Source: Zeaxanthinibacter sp. PT1
Lineage (GTDB): Bacteria; Bacteroidota; Bacteroidia; Flavobacteriales; Flavobacteriaceae
Assembly (NCBI RefSeq): GCF_028464225.1
Contig: NZ_JAQPCN010000004.1
Location: forward strand, 186,001-250,000
Reading direction: 5' to 3'
Length of the DNA stretch: 64,000 nt
The position numbers and the translations under genes are program-made. The notes beneath the pieces were generated by a model that saw nothing but the letters and a program-made list of their open reading frames with translations, searched no databases and was not told the origin of the DNA. Shown in pieces: positions 43,763-53,059 of the stretch (position 1 is its first letter; each line of letters opens with the position of its first letter).

Positions 43763-45175
43763 CTATCCTTCCCATTCGGTATGGAAAATTCCATCCCTGT
43801 CTGTACGTTCATAAGTATGCGACCCAAAATGATCTCGTTGTGCCTGTATGAGGTTCAGGGGTAACCTGGACGAAGTAAATGCGTCAAAATAGGTAAGTGC
43901 GTTGGACAAACCGGGCAATGGAATTCCGTTTAAAGCACCATAGCTTACCAGGGTCCTGGCGGCATTTACTGTAGAATGTACTTTATCCGTGAACTGTGCA
44001 GACATCAACAGGTTAACCAGATTTTTATCTGCAGCGTATGCATTGGAAATATCCTCGAGTAGTCCTGCCCTGATGATGCATCCTGCCCGCCATATTTTGG
44101 CGATGGTCGCCATCTCTAATTCATACCCGTATTCTTTAGAAGCTTCCGCTAACTGGTGCATTCCCTGGGCATAGGTCATAATGAATGCAAAATAGAGTGC
44201 ATTTTCGGCCAACTCTTCCAAAGCACCTTCTGTCATTGGCTGAATTTCCGGGCGATTATAGACCTTATCTGCCGCTACCCGCTGGTCTTTTAGCGCAGAG
44301 ATCTCGCGCATACTTACAGCTATATCAATGGTCGGGATAGGTATCCCCAGGTCCATGGCATTCTGAGAGGTCCATTTTCCTGTTCCTTTCTGCTTGGCTT
44401 TATCGAGGATCTTATCCACTAATGACCCTTCACCCAGCTCATCTTTCTGGGCAAAGATCTGGGCTGTGATCTCTACGAGGAACGATTGTAACCTGCCCCG
44501 GTTCCATTCGGAAAAGGTCTGGTGGAGTTGCTCATTGTTCATACCACCCGCTTTCCTCAGCAGGTCATAAATTTCTGAAGTCAACTGCATCATCCCATAT
44601 TCTATGCCGTTATGGACCATTTTAACGTAGTTTCCTGCCGATTTAGGCCCTAAATAGGCTACGCAGGGCTCTCCTTCAAATTTGGCGGCTACGGCTTCAA
44701 ATATGGGTTTTACTTCGCTGTACCCTTGTTTAGAACCACCCGGCATGATACTGGGGCCCCTGCGGGCACCTTTGGCTCCACCCGAAACTCCTGCACCAAA
44801 GAAATTAATGCCTTTATCGCTGAGATATGCCTCTCGCCGGTCCGTATCGGTAAAGAAAGAATTTCCACCGTCTATAATGATATCGCCCTGCTCCAGGTGC
44901 GGAAGTAAATTGCCGATTACCGTATCGACGATTTTACCTGCAGGTACCAACAGCATGATTTTTCTGGGTGAAGAAAGTGAATTTACAAAGGTTGACAGGT
45001 CTGTGGTAGCATCTACCTTAGATCGGTCTCCCCCTTCTTCCTGTAAGGCCTGGACCTGCCCGGCGTCCAGGTCGTAACCGAAAGCGGTAAATCCGTTGTC
45101 GGCAACGTTCAGGATAAAGTTCCTGCCCATCACTCCTAGTCCTATCAGTCCAAAATCATACGTGTTTTCATTCAT
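43763..45175 (-). CDS. gndA: 6-phosphogluconate dehydrogenase, decarboxylating
   Basis: A 470-residue enzyme that oxidises 6-phosphogluconate to ribulose 5-phosphate with NADP+. The N-terminal Rossmann motif is GLGVMGRNF; the substrate site is GVSGGAKGARRGPSIMPGG, with the catalytic Lys in KMVHNGIEYGMMQ. The C-terminal tail GTFGSHTYERTD-like segment reads 'HFGSHTYERTDRDGIFHTEW'. Length fits the long dimeric type. It is divergent from zwf-pgl across 173 bp, so the whole oxidative pentose phosphate branch is here. NADP preference is not tested. Confidence 0.96.
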   Translation of the reverse strand: MNENTYDFGLIGLGVMGRNFILNVADNGFTAFGYDLDAGQVQALQEEGGDRSKVDATTDLSTFVNSLSSPRKIMLLVPAGKIVDTVIGNLLPHLEQGDIIIDGGNSFFTDTDRREAYLSDKGINFFGAGVSGGAKGARRGPSIMPGGSKQGYSEVKPIFEAVAAKFEGEPCVAYLGPKSAGNYVKMVHNGIEYGMMQLTSEIYDLLRKAGGMNNEQLHQTFSEWNRGRLQSFLVEITAQIFAQKDELGEGSLVDKILDKAKQKGTGKWTSQNAMDLGIPIPTIDIAVSMREISALKDQRVAADKVYNRPEIQPMTEGALEELAENALYFAFIMTYAQGMHQLAEASKEYGYELEMATIAKIWRAGCIIRAGLLEDISNAYAADKNLVNLLMSAQFTDKVHSTVNAARTLVSYGALNGIPLPGLSNALTYFDAFTSSRLPLNLIQAQRDHFGSHTYERTDRDGIFHTEWEG

Positions 45176-45348
45176 AATGTTCTTGTTTCAATACATTTTT
45201 GCCGCTTTGCCCGGGAAGTCTCCCTAAAGAAACCAAAATAACTTTATCTTAGTCTGGCGAATATCAAAAGTAACCAAATTATCTGTTCCTTGCGGCCTTC
45301 TTTCCCAATTCTGGAGCATTGGTTTACCATCATATAAAAAAGCATTGC

Positions 45349-46884
45349 ATGAATAAGACTTCCAATCAAATGTTAATCATCTTCGGGGCATCGGGAGACC
45401 TGACAGCCAGGAAATTAATCCCGGCCCTGTTCAATCTTTATAAGGATGATCACTTCCCCGATAAGTTCGTGGTATTGGGGGTAAGCCGGAGTGATCTGAC
45501 GGATGTGTCCTTCCGAAAGAAGGTGGTTGAAGACAGCAGCTACCTGGCGGAGGAGCTGGGAAAGGAAGAGAAGGAATATGTAAAGAAATTCGCTGATAAG
45601 ATATTTTACGAGGATCTCGGCAATTCTTACGATACCGACTATACCAACCTTGCACACCGTATTTCTGACCTGAACACCAAGTACGGTACGGATAACAATT
45701 ACATCTACTATCTCTCTACCCCACCCAACATCTACGAGGTGGTGGCCAAAAATCTTTGCGAGAAAGGTCTGACCGATGAGACTGAGGGGTGGAAACGATT
45801 TATCGTTGAAAAACCTTTTGGTTACGACCTGGAATCGGCGAGATCCCTGAATAACGCACTGCACCGGTATTTTAAAGAAAATCAAATTTACCGAATAGAT
45901 CATTACCTGGGTAAAGAGACGGTACAAAACCTCTTGGTGACCCGCTTTGCCAATAGTATATTTGAACCCTTGTGGAACCGTAATTATATTCACCATATAG
46001 AGATCACTAACGCAGAAAGTGTGGGCGTTGAAAAACGCGGGGGATATTATGATAAGTCCGGAGCGCTGCGCGATATGTTCCAGAATCACTTGCTGCAGAT
46101 TGTTTCACTGGTAGCCATGGAACCCCCAATCGGGGACCAGGCCGAGGAGATCAGGAATGAGAAGGTTAAAGCATTGAAATCGCTTCGGGTCATGAGGGAT
46201 CACCAGACCATTCATAACCATACCATACGTGGACAATACCTTTCGGCAGAGATCAATGGTGAAAAGGTGAAAGGATACCGTGAGGAGGAAGGTGTAGACC
46301 CTGATTCGACCACGGAGACTTATGCAGCCATTAAGTTCTTTGTCGATAACTGGAGATGGAAAGATGTTCCTTTTTACGTCCGGACGGCGAAAAGGATGCC
46401 TACCAAGGTGACAGAAATCGTTATACATTTTAAATCTACTCACCACCAGATCTTCAAAGACTCAGCGGGCATCACCAATAAAGATAACCAGCTTATCATC
46501 AGGATACAGCCCGATGAAGGTATACTGATCAAGTTCGGGGTAAAAGTACCGGGGCAGGGGTTCAAGGTAGAAAGGACCAACCTGGATTTCTACTATTCCA
46601 GTTTAAACGAGACGAATGTCATGACGGCCTACGAGCGATTGCTGCTGGATGCCATGCAGGGTGATGCCACCCTTTATGCCCGTGCAGATGAGGTAGAGGC
46701 CGCCTGGGAATTCGTAGACCCTATACTGGACTACTGGAAGAACGGAAAGGACGTGGTCACCTACGGTTATTCTGCAGGGGTCTGGGGCCCGAAGAACGCA
46801 GACGAACTTATAGACGGATTATATATGTGGCGGAATCCCGGTGCGCAACTGGCGGATGACCCCGGGTTCTGTGTAATTAAATAA
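45349..46884 (+). CDS. zwf: Glucose-6-phosphate 1-dehydrogenase
   Basis: A 511-residue enzyme, first step of the oxidative pentose phosphate pathway. The NADP loop is FGASGDLTARKLIPAL, the substrate site is RIDHYLGKETVQN, and the KPFG Lys/Gly phrase is conserved (VEKPFGYD). I start at the ATG at 45349 (MNKTSNQM), not at an earlier in-frame start 30 bp upstream, because the family begins near here. pgl follows 8 bp after the stop, and gndA is divergent. Confidence 0.96.
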   Translation: MNKTSNQMLIIFGASGDLTARKLIPALFNLYKDDHFPDKFVVLGVSRSDLTDVSFRKKVVEDSSYLAEELGKEEKEYVKKFADKIFYEDLGNSYDTDYTNLAHRISDLNTKYGTDNNYIYYLSTPPNIYEVVAKNLCEKGLTDETEGWKRFIVEKPFGYDLESARSLNNALHRYFKENQIYRIDHYLGKETVQNLLVTRFANSIFEPLWNRNYIHHIEITNAESVGVEKRGGYYDKSGALRDMFQNHLLQIVSLVAMEPPIGDQAEEIRNEKVKALKSLRVMRDHQTIHNHTIRGQYLSAEINGEKVKGYREEEGVDPDSTTETYAAIKFFVDNWRWKDVPFYVRTAKRMPTKVTEIVIHFKSTHHQIFKDSAGITNKDNQLIIRIQPDEGILIKFGVKVPGQGFKVERTNLDFYYSSLNETNVMTAYERLLLDAMQGDATLYARADEVEAAWEFVDPILDYWKNGKDVVTYGYSAGVWGPKNADELIDGLYMWRNPGAQLADDPGFCVIK

Positions 46885-46892
46885 TAAGAATA

Positions 46893-47612
46893 ATGGAATT
46901 AAAGATATACGATTCAAAGGCAGATGTTGCAAAGGCTTTCTGTGATTTTTTGCAGGAAGAGCTGAAGCAGAAAAAGATGTACCATATTGCCCTTTCCGGG
47001 GGAAGTACCCCGCAGGGGGTATTTGATCTCCTGGCCACGGATAAGTATAAAGACATCGATTGGTCAGGGGTACACCTGTATTGGGGCGATGAACGTTGTG
47101 TGCCGCCTACGGATGCGGAGAGTAATTATCGGATGACCAAAGAACACCTGCTATCCGGGATCGATATTCCCTCAGGAAATGTTCATCGTATCCGGGGGGA
47201 AGATATCCCTTCCCAGGAGGCCTGGAGATACAGCCGTTTCCTCGAAGAGAAATTACCACAGGCTAACGAGTTGCCGAGATTTGACCTCCTTATGCTGGGA
47301 ATGGGGGATGATGGGCATACCGCTTCTGTTTTTCCGCACCAGATGGAGCTCTGGGATGCTGAAGAGCCCTGCGTAGTGGCCGACCATCCCGAAAGCGGGC
47401 AGAACCGTGTCAGCCTCAGCGGAAAGATTATCAACAATGCGGCGATTGTCACATTCCTGGTGACAGGGGCTAATAAGGCAGAAAAAGTAGAAGAGATCTT
47501 AGAGAAAAAGGGAGGGTATACATCATACCCGGCCTACAGGGTACAGCCTGCAGACGGAAAATTGTTCTGGTTCCTGGATAAGGCGGCTGCCTCGGGGATC
47601 AGCGCAGCTTAA
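46893..47612 (+). CDS. pgl: 6-phosphogluconolactonase
   Basis: A 239-residue lactonase of the DevB/NagB-like type that hydrolyses 6-phosphogluconolactone. Landmarks are LSGGSTPQGVFDLL, WGDERCVPPTDAESNY and the catalytic GMGDDGHTASVFP. It sits directly behind zwf, completing the lactone step between Zwf and GndA. Its last 14 bases overlap, tail to tail, the end of the convergent thioesterase gene. Confidence 0.95.
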   Translation: MELKIYDSKADVAKAFCDFLQEELKQKKMYHIALSGGSTPQGVFDLLATDKYKDIDWSGVHLYWGDERCVPPTDAESNYRMTKEHLLSGIDIPSGNVHRIRGEDIPSQEAWRYSRFLEEKLPQANELPRFDLLMLGMGDDGHTASVFPHQMELWDAEEPCVVADHPESGQNRVSLSGKIINNAAIVTFLVTGANKAEKVEEILEKKGGYTSYPAYRVQPADGKLFWFLDKAAASGISAA

Positions 47613-48144
47613 GGCTGACGTTCTCACCTTCGATCAGTGGAAGGTACTCCGTAATATCAAACCCTTTACGTTCAAACTTATTCCCGCGGTCATGGGCCTG
47701 TTCCTTGTAGAATTTGCTCCTGGCAAAACGTCGCACGCTGTCTGCATCTTCGATCAACAGGCCCGGGACCCGTATGTTATTGCCTTCGCCATCTTTGGCG
47801 ACCATGGTGAAGTAGGAAGAATTGCAGTGCTTCCTTTTCCCCGTGGTAATGTTCTCCGACTCTACCCGCACCCCAACTACCATAGAGGTCTTGCCGGTAT
47901 AATTGATCGAAGCTTTGAGGGTTACCAATTCGCCTACTTCTATGGGGTTCAGGAAGTTTACCCGGTTTACCGAAGCGGTGACGCAATAACTCTGTGAGTG
48001 CTTTGATGCACATGCAAAAGCGATCTGGTCCATCAGGTTCAGGATATAGCCGCCATGAACCTTGCCCCCGAAATTAGAATGGGAGGGAAGCATCAGTTCT
48101 GTCAGGGAGACCCTGGTTTCTTTAACCGTCTTAAAATCTTTCAT
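47599..48144 (-). CDS. Acyl-CoA thioesterase (hotdog fold, YciA-like)
   Basis: A 181-residue hotdog-fold protein. The key helix is NFGGKVHGGYILNLMDQIAF, where the Asp is the usual catalytic residue of the YciA/BACH group, followed by the second-half 'VNRVNFLNPIEVGELVTLKA' strand. These enzymes hydrolyse acyl-CoA; chain preference is unknown. It overlaps pgl by 14 bp tail to tail and is 2 bp downstream of the small membrane protein gene, so it belongs to the rmuC-headed unit. Confidence 0.88.
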   Translation of the reverse strand: MKDFKTVKETRVSLTELMLPSHSNFGGKVHGGYILNLMDQIAFACASKHSQSYCVTASVNRVNFLNPIEVGELVTLKASINYTGKTSMVVGVRVESENITTGKRKHCNSSYFTMVAKDGEGNNIRVPGLLIEDADSVRRFARSKFYKEQAHDRGNKFERKGFDITEYLPLIEGENVSLKLR

Positions 48145-48146
48145 GT

Positions 48147-48512
48147 TTATCTTCTAAAATGCGGTGAACTGTCTAATGCTACCGAGGTGATAAAATACTT
48201 GGTGTCGCCGAGCCAGAAAAAGGTGGCGTAGCGTTCCGTGTACTCGAGTTTTACATATTCGCCCTGGTATTCCCTGAGTTTCTGAATCACATCCTGTTCC
48301 TGGTCCAGAACGGAGAAGCTGAAGATCTGTGCACCGGAGATGCCCTGGCTGATTTGCCCTTCCCAGGTCTTGGCGATCACCCCTTTGCGGCTGATCTTGA
48401 TCAGCTCACCGGAGCGTACTCCCTCACTGTAGGGCACAAAATAGATAAAAGCGTATATGGCTGCCATCAGGGCAAACAGGACGATGAGGAAAATTCCCAG
48501 GGCTTTTTTCAT
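48147..48512 (-). CDS. Small membrane-anchored protein of unknown function
   Basis: A 121-residue protein with one N-terminal membrane segment (5-25, no cleavage motif) and a soluble remainder containing 'YSEGVRSGELIKISRKGVIA' and KTWEGQISQGI, a stretch conserved in Bacteroidota. Homologues are sometimes labelled '6-phosphogluconate dehydrogenase' in databases, but nothing here resembles that fold; I regard that label as wrong. It overlaps the upstream rmuC gene by 4 bp and is 2 bp before the thioesterase gene. Confidence 0.7.
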   Translation of the reverse strand: MKKALGIFLIVLFALMAAIYAFIYFVPYSEGVRSGELIKISRKGVIAKTWEGQISQGISGAQIFSFSVLDQEQDVIQKLREYQGEYVKLEYTERYATFFWLGDTKYFITSVALDSSPHFRR

Positions 48513-49864
48513 AAGTTTAGTTTACGGACTTCTTGTTCTTCTTCCTCTTCCTGCTCACCGGCACGTTTGAGAAGGTTTTCGGGTAAAGATTTCTTGGCTT
48601 TGGCACCCATCCTCTTCAATTTCTCGATGCTGGTAACTATATTTCCACGCCCCTCAACCAGTTTATTCATGGCTCCACGGTATTCCGTACGGGCATCTTC
48701 CATTTTTTTACCCACTTTGGTCAGGTCAGAGACAAAACCTTCAAACTTATCATAAAGAGCGCCGGCCTGCCTGGCGATCTCAATGGCATTTCTGCGTTGC
48801 TTTTCATTGCTCCACATGCTGTCTATTGTTCTCAGGGTGGCCAGCAGGGTAGAAGGGGTAACGATTACAATATTGCGTTCAAAAGCTTTATTGTAAATAG
48901 AGGAATCGCTGTTGATGGCGATAGAAAAAGCAGTTTCTATGGGGACGAATAACAACACAAAATCAGGGCTCTCCATTTCGTATAAGTCCTCGTATTTTTT
49001 GGCCGATAGTTGGTCTACGTGCCTGGTCAGGGAGTTGATATGGGCTTTCAGGTATCGCTCCCTATCCTCTTCTTCGGCATTTACAAAACGCTCGTAGTCC
49101 GTCAGGGATACCTTTGAATCCACTACCATCTTCTTACCATCGGGCAGGTGGATAATGACATCGGGTAATACCCGCCTGCCATCTTCGTTCTGGAAACTTT
49201 GTTGTACGGTATATTCGCGATCCTTTTCCAGGCCTGACTTTTCCAGGACACGCTCCAGGACCAATTCGCCCCAGTTCCCCTGCATCTTACTATCTCCTTT
49301 CAGTGCTTTGGTCAGGTTTTCGGCTTCCTGGGTAATTTTCAGGTTCTGGCTCTGCAGGTTAAGCAGTTGTTCTTTCAGGGCAGAATGGATGCTGATATTC
49401 TCTTTCTGACTGTCCTCTACCTTCTTTTCAAAATGAAGGATCTTTTCCTGAAGCGGGCTCAGTATGTTCTTGATATTTTCCTTGTTCTGTTCGGTGAATT
49501 TGGAACTTTTTTCGTCCAGGATCTTGTTGGCCAGGTTCTCAAATTCCTTGGTGAATTTCTCCTGCAACTGGGCGACTTCCTGTTGTTGTTCCTGGTTCTT
49601 TCGTTCCAGGTTGACCAGGTCTGACTCGTAGCGGGTATTCTGAATGCCCAGTTGTTCTTTCTGTATCCGCAATTCCCGGATCTCGTTCAATTGCTGTTCT
49701 GCGCGTTTCTCCGCTTCTCCCAGGGCGTAACGCAATTGCTGTTCCCGTTCTACCAGGGCGCTCTGGCTGCTTTTGGTCTTTAAGGCCTGGATATAATTTC
49801 CCAGGAAATAACCCGAAATAAGGGTGATTAGGGCAATTAAGAAATAAATAGTTGTCGGATCCAT
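48509..49864 (-). CDS. rmuC: DNA recombination protein RmuC
   Basis: A 451-residue protein. An N-terminal membrane anchor (4-24) is followed by a long coiled coil (~35-190) and then the RmuC nuclease-like domain: 'MQGNWGELVLERVLEKSGLE', LPDVIIHLPDGKKMVVDSKV and FVPIETAFSIAI. The PD-(D/E)xK-type core (D...DSK) is visible. RmuC limits inversions and acts on DNA at the membrane. It heads a unit with the small membrane protein (4-bp overlap) and the thioesterase. Confidence 0.93.
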   Translation of the reverse strand: MDPTTIYFLIALITLISGYFLGNYIQALKTKSSQSALVEREQQLRYALGEAEKRAEQQLNEIRELRIQKEQLGIQNTRYESDLVNLERKNQEQQQEVAQLQEKFTKEFENLANKILDEKSSKFTEQNKENIKNILSPLQEKILHFEKKVEDSQKENISIHSALKEQLLNLQSQNLKITQEAENLTKALKGDSKMQGNWGELVLERVLEKSGLEKDREYTVQQSFQNEDGRRVLPDVIIHLPDGKKMVVDSKVSLTDYERFVNAEEEDRERYLKAHINSLTRHVDQLSAKKYEDLYEMESPDFVLLFVPIETAFSIAINSDSSIYNKAFERNIVIVTPSTLLATLRTIDSMWSNEKQRRNAIEIARQAGALYDKFEGFVSDLTKVGKKMEDARTEYRGAMNKLVEGRGNIVTSIEKLKRMGAKAKKSLPENLLKRAGEQEEEEEQEVRKLNL

Positions 49865-49924
49865 CAGCGGATTGTTTGCTAGGGTAAAGATAGGAGTTTG
49901 CAGGTAAAATAGCGTTGTATTGTA

Positions 49925-50719
49925 TTAGGATACAATCTTAAAATTCCCGGTCTTCGGATCAAAGGAGATAAGATCTCCGGGGAACAGGGACTCAAAGCGC
50001 TTTTGCTCTATCAGTTCACAGGGAGCTCCAAAGGAATTTTCCCGGTTGTCCAGGATCAGCATTCGATCGCAGAGCTGAATGGCCAGGTCAACCTCATGGG
50101 TAGTAAAAAGGATGGTCTTGTCCATTTCGTGGGAGATGCGCTGCAGCAGTTTCAGAATCTGCACCTTGTGGTAGAGATCCAGGTGGGTAGTTGGTTCATC
50201 GAGCAGCATCAGCGGCGTGTCCTGAGCCAAAGCGCGGGCGATGAGCACTTTTTGCATCTGGCCATCACTGAGTTCGTAGCATTTCTTGGCGTGCGAACTT
50301 TCCAAGCCGACCATGGCCAGTGCCTGCGAAATCTTTTTCCTGTCCCTGGCCTCCAGTGTACCGATCCAATTGGTGTATGGCTGCCTGCCTAATTGTACCA
50401 ATTCCCAGACGGTGAGATTTTTAGTGGCCAGCGGCTCGGTTAGTACAAGGCTAATAGCTTCTGCCAGTTTCCGGTTCCTGTACGTATCCAGGTTCTTCCC
50501 CCTAAGGCGTACTTCTCCCGATAATGGGGGTTGCACTTGTCCCAGGGTACGTAACAAGGTCGATTTCCCGATACCGTTTACCCCGACAATAGCGGCGAAA
50601 TCCCCGGAATGCAATTCAAAGGAAATAGCTTCTGCGACGATCTTATCTCCCTGTTTTTCAGTGTAACCGACCGCCAGTTCCAGGACTTCTAAGGCATTTG
50701 TTTTCGCTTTCTTGTTCAT
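49925..50719 (-). CDS. ABC transporter ATPase, corrinoid/siderophore type (BtuD-like)
   Basis: A 264-residue ATP-binding subunit. Walker A reads GVNGIGKSTLL, the signature LSDGQMQKVLIARAL (Gln-Met-Gln variant of LSGGQ), Walker B MLLLDEPTTHLD, then the switch His in FTTHEVDLA. The ATG at 50719 (MNKKAKTN) is chosen over an upstream TTG. The family is that of BtuD/FecE/FhuC. It follows the permease gene by 67 bp, on the same strand, and together with the binding protein forms a full importer beside a B12-riboswitch-controlled receptor. Confidence 0.9.
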   Translation of the reverse strand: MNKKAKTNALEVLELAVGYTEKQGDKIVAEAISFELHSGDFAAIVGVNGIGKSTLLRTLGQVQPPLSGEVRLRGKNLDTYRNRKLAEAISLVLTEPLATKNLTVWELVQLGRQPYTNWIGTLEARDRKKISQALAMVGLESSHAKKCYELSDGQMQKVLIARALAQDTPLMLLDEPTTHLDLYHKVQILKLLQRISHEMDKTILFTTHEVDLAIQLCDRMLILDNRENSFGAPCELIEQKRFESLFPGDLISFDPKTGNFKIVS

Positions 50720-50786
50720 GGTACAGGACAAAAATACGTTTAAATGTTGGGATGCAGCTCCCCTTTAGGCAACACGCTTACTACTA

Positions 50787-51818
50787 TCAGAAGATCATTT
50801 TACGTTTACGAACCAGCAACCAGATGACCACAGGTGCCCCGATGATAGAGGTGATAGCATTGATAGGTAACACATAGGAGGAGGAAGGAAGCTGCGCCAG
50901 GGTATCGCAGAGCAATAAGAGGATAGCACCATAGAGAATCACTGCAGGGACAAGGACCTTATGATCAGTGGTGTCAAAGATCTGCCGGGTCAGGTGGGGT
51001 ACAGCCAAACCGATAAAGGCGACAGGCCCTGCAAATGCTGTTACGGCCCCGGCTAAAAGACCCGTAGCTCCAATAATGATATACCGGGATCGCTGTAGAG
51101 AAGTACCCATGCTGCGAGCGTAATGTTCCCCTAAGAGCAGGGCATTTAAAGGTTTTATAGAAATAATACTGAGTGCTATACCCAGCATCAGAATAACTCC
51201 CAACAATCCCAGTTGGGGCCAGGACAGGTTGCCCAGGCTGCCATAGGACCAGAAGATATACTGCCGTAGTTTCTCGGCATTAGAAAAATAAGATAGTACG
51301 GTAACCACGGCTGTAGTTACACTCCCGAACATCAGCCCGATGATCAGCAGGGCCATGGTGTCTTTGATCCGTGCCGCGACGCCTAATACCGCCAATAGGA
51401 CCAGGAAACTGCCTGCACTTGCAGCAATAGCTAATGTAACGTCATTGATCAGCAGACTGCCCACCCAACCCGAAATAAGCCCTGAACCCATGATCAGCAG
51501 GGCTACACCCAGGCTTGCACCGGAGCTTATACCCAGTACAAAAGGACCTGCCAGGGGGTTGCGGAACAGGGTCTGCATCAGCAGTCCGCTCAGCGAAAGC
51601 CCGGCACCTACAAGAATGGCTGTAAAAGCTTTGGGCAGCCGGTAATTCCAGATAATATAACGCCAGGAATCTTCAGCAACGGTACCTCCTATAATTGCGT
51701 TAAAGGTATCTTTTAATGGTATGGTCACAGAACCCAGGCCCGTATTCAGAAAGAATGCGACGAGCAAGAGCAGTGCCAGCAGTAGAAAGGGCAGGCGGTA
51801 TGATTTTTTAGGGTTCAA
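50787..51818 (-). CDS. ABC transporter permease, FecCD/BtuC family
   Basis: A 343-residue inner-membrane permease with about ten membrane segments. Family phrases are 'YRLPKAFTAILVGAGLSLSG', LMQTLFRNPLAGPFVLGISSG, 'VTAFAGPVAFIGLAVPHLTR' (the coupling region with the ATPase) and 'GAPVVIWLLVRKRK' at the end. This family moves B12, haem and ferric siderophores. Its stop is followed by the ATPase gene and its start overlaps the binding-protein gene by 4 bp. Corrinoid uptake is inferred from the neighbouring riboswitch. Confidence 0.93.
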   Translation of the reverse strand: MNPKKSYRLPFLLLALLLLVAFFLNTGLGSVTIPLKDTFNAIIGGTVAEDSWRYIIWNYRLPKAFTAILVGAGLSLSGLLMQTLFRNPLAGPFVLGISSGASLGVALLIMGSGLISGWVGSLLINDVTLAIAASAGSFLVLLAVLGVAARIKDTMALLIIGLMFGSVTTAVVTVLSYFSNAEKLRQYIFWSYGSLGNLSWPQLGLLGVILMLGIALSIISIKPLNALLLGEHYARSMGTSLQRSRYIIIGATGLLAGAVTAFAGPVAFIGLAVPHLTRQIFDTTDHKVLVPAVILYGAILLLLCDTLAQLPSSSYVLPINAITSIIGAPVVIWLLVRKRKMIF

Positions 51819-52966
51819 TCGGCCAGGGGTTTAAAGAAAAAGGGCTCATGCGAAGGCAGTAAGCCGGGATGAAGTAAAGATATAAGGTCTTTTAAAACAA
51901 GATTCGGGCGGTTGGGCGCCAGTTCGTAATATAAAAGCCCACCGGTTGGACCTGTAGTCCGGGCAAAGGTAAATACCTGTTTTTCCCGGAATGCACTGAA
52001 CTGGCTGTAATGGCGGTTTGCCTCCTGCATCTCGGTATAACTCGTATACTGCGATGGGGATACCCAGCTGTCAGCATCTTTGGCTTTGTCCAGGACACTC
52101 TCTATACTGAGGGAAAGGCTGCCACTGTCCGAAGTATCGCTCCAGAGGTAGTTGGCATTGGCATCTTCGAGGAAGCGGGCCATCCAGCTATTGCCACCGG
52201 GCAGGTACCAGATGTCTTTATAAAGCGCACCACACAGTACCGTAGGGCGTTCCGGGGCATTGGCGGCCAGTTTTTTGGCCTCCAGGTAATCTTTTTCAAT
52301 GCTTTTAAAAATGCTGTCTGCTAACTGTTCTTTACCGAAAAAAGGAGCAAAGAATTTGATCCATTCCGCCTTACCAAGGGGGGAGTTCTCTGTCCAGTCC
52401 CCGTTATAGGCCACAGGGATCCCTGAGCGTTGGACCACGTCATAGGCCTTATTCTGGTTATCTATGGAGAAACCCACAACCAGGTCCGGTTGCAGGGCCA
52501 GTAATTTTTCGGTATTCACGGCTTCGTTACTGCCAACATCGGTTACTTCGCCGGCATCTACACGTTTTCTTGCCGCCTCCGAGGAAATGTAACGGGTCTC
52601 CGGGAAGCCCACCAATCGATCGATGACACCCAGAGATTCCAAGGCAGGGATGTGGGTGGTAGAGGTCACAACGATCCGCTCAACGGGGATAGCGATAATG
52701 GCGTCGTAAGCGTCGCGGTCAAAAGTGGTATAGGCCAGTTGCTCTCGCGGTACCAGCAGGTAACGAAACGGTTTTTCGGCCCCTGGCCATGGGGAGTTCA
52801 CCTTTAAAAGACTTATGCCGTTGCTGTCCTGGCTGATCGATAAACCGGATGCATAGGTGATACGGTTGGTGTTTTGAGGCTCTTGTTGTGGTAAATCATT
52901 TTCCTTTTTTTCCGTTTTGCAGGAAATCAGGCAGAAGATAGCGGAGAGGAACAGGAGTCTTTTCAA
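51815..52966 (-). CDS. Corrinoid/siderophore-binding lipoprotein (BtuF-like)
   Basis: A 383-residue substrate-binding protein. Lipobox Cys16 (CLISC) shows it is lipid-anchored. The two-lobed class III binding domain contains 'VVTSTTHIPALESLGVIDRL' and LVGFPETRYISSEAA, then DVGSNEAVNTEKLLALQPD, the usual BtuF/FecB stretch. It is the first gene of the importer, overlapping the permease by 4 bp. A consensus promoter 23 bp upstream gives a leader of about 15 nt, too short for a riboswitch. Its ligand is probably a corrinoid, by context; a siderophore cannot be excluded. Confidence 0.9.
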   Translation of the reverse strand: MKRLLFLSAIFCLISCKTEKKENDLPQQEPQNTNRITYASGLSISQDSNGISLLKVNSPWPGAEKPFRYLLVPREQLAYTTFDRDAYDAIIAIPVERIVVTSTTHIPALESLGVIDRLVGFPETRYISSEAARKRVDAGEVTDVGSNEAVNTEKLLALQPDLVVGFSIDNQNKAYDVVQRSGIPVAYNGDWTENSPLGKAEWIKFFAPFFGKEQLADSIFKSIEKDYLEAKKLAANAPERPTVLCGALYKDIWYLPGGNSWMARFLEDANANYLWSDTSDSGSLSLSIESVLDKAKDADSWVSPSQYTSYTEMQEANRHYSQFSAFREKQVFTFARTTGPTGGLLYYELAPNRPNLVLKDLISLLHPGLLPSHEPFFFKPLAD

Positions 52967-52988
52967 AGTGGTATATGTAGATCGGTAC

Positions 52989-53019
52989 CAAAAGTAAGAT
53001 TAAAAAAAAGTTGAACAAA
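52989..53019 (-). promoter_or_regulatory. Promoter of the btuFCD-like operon
   Basis: On the minus strand TTTG (53019-53016) and TACTTTTG (52996-52989) are separated by 19 bp, an exact Bacteroidota consensus. The ATG is 23 bp downstream. Confidence 0.75.
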
Positions 53020-53059
53020 ATTGTTTACCTTGGCTGCCGAATATTGGTTCTCAATATTT

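Noticed and set aside
45265-45272. TACTTTTG-like -7 element (minus strand) upstream of gndA
   Set aside because: No TTG at -33 within the allowed spacing, and it lies 90 bp from the ATG; too weak to list.
48147-48512. Annotation as 6-phosphogluconate dehydrogenase
   Set aside because: Only 121 residues with a membrane anchor and no dinucleotide-binding motif; the true enzyme is at 43763-45175.
53026-53033. TACCTTGG as the btuB promoter -7 element
   Set aside because: One mismatch and no TTG at the right distance; position is plausible but evidence is insufficient.
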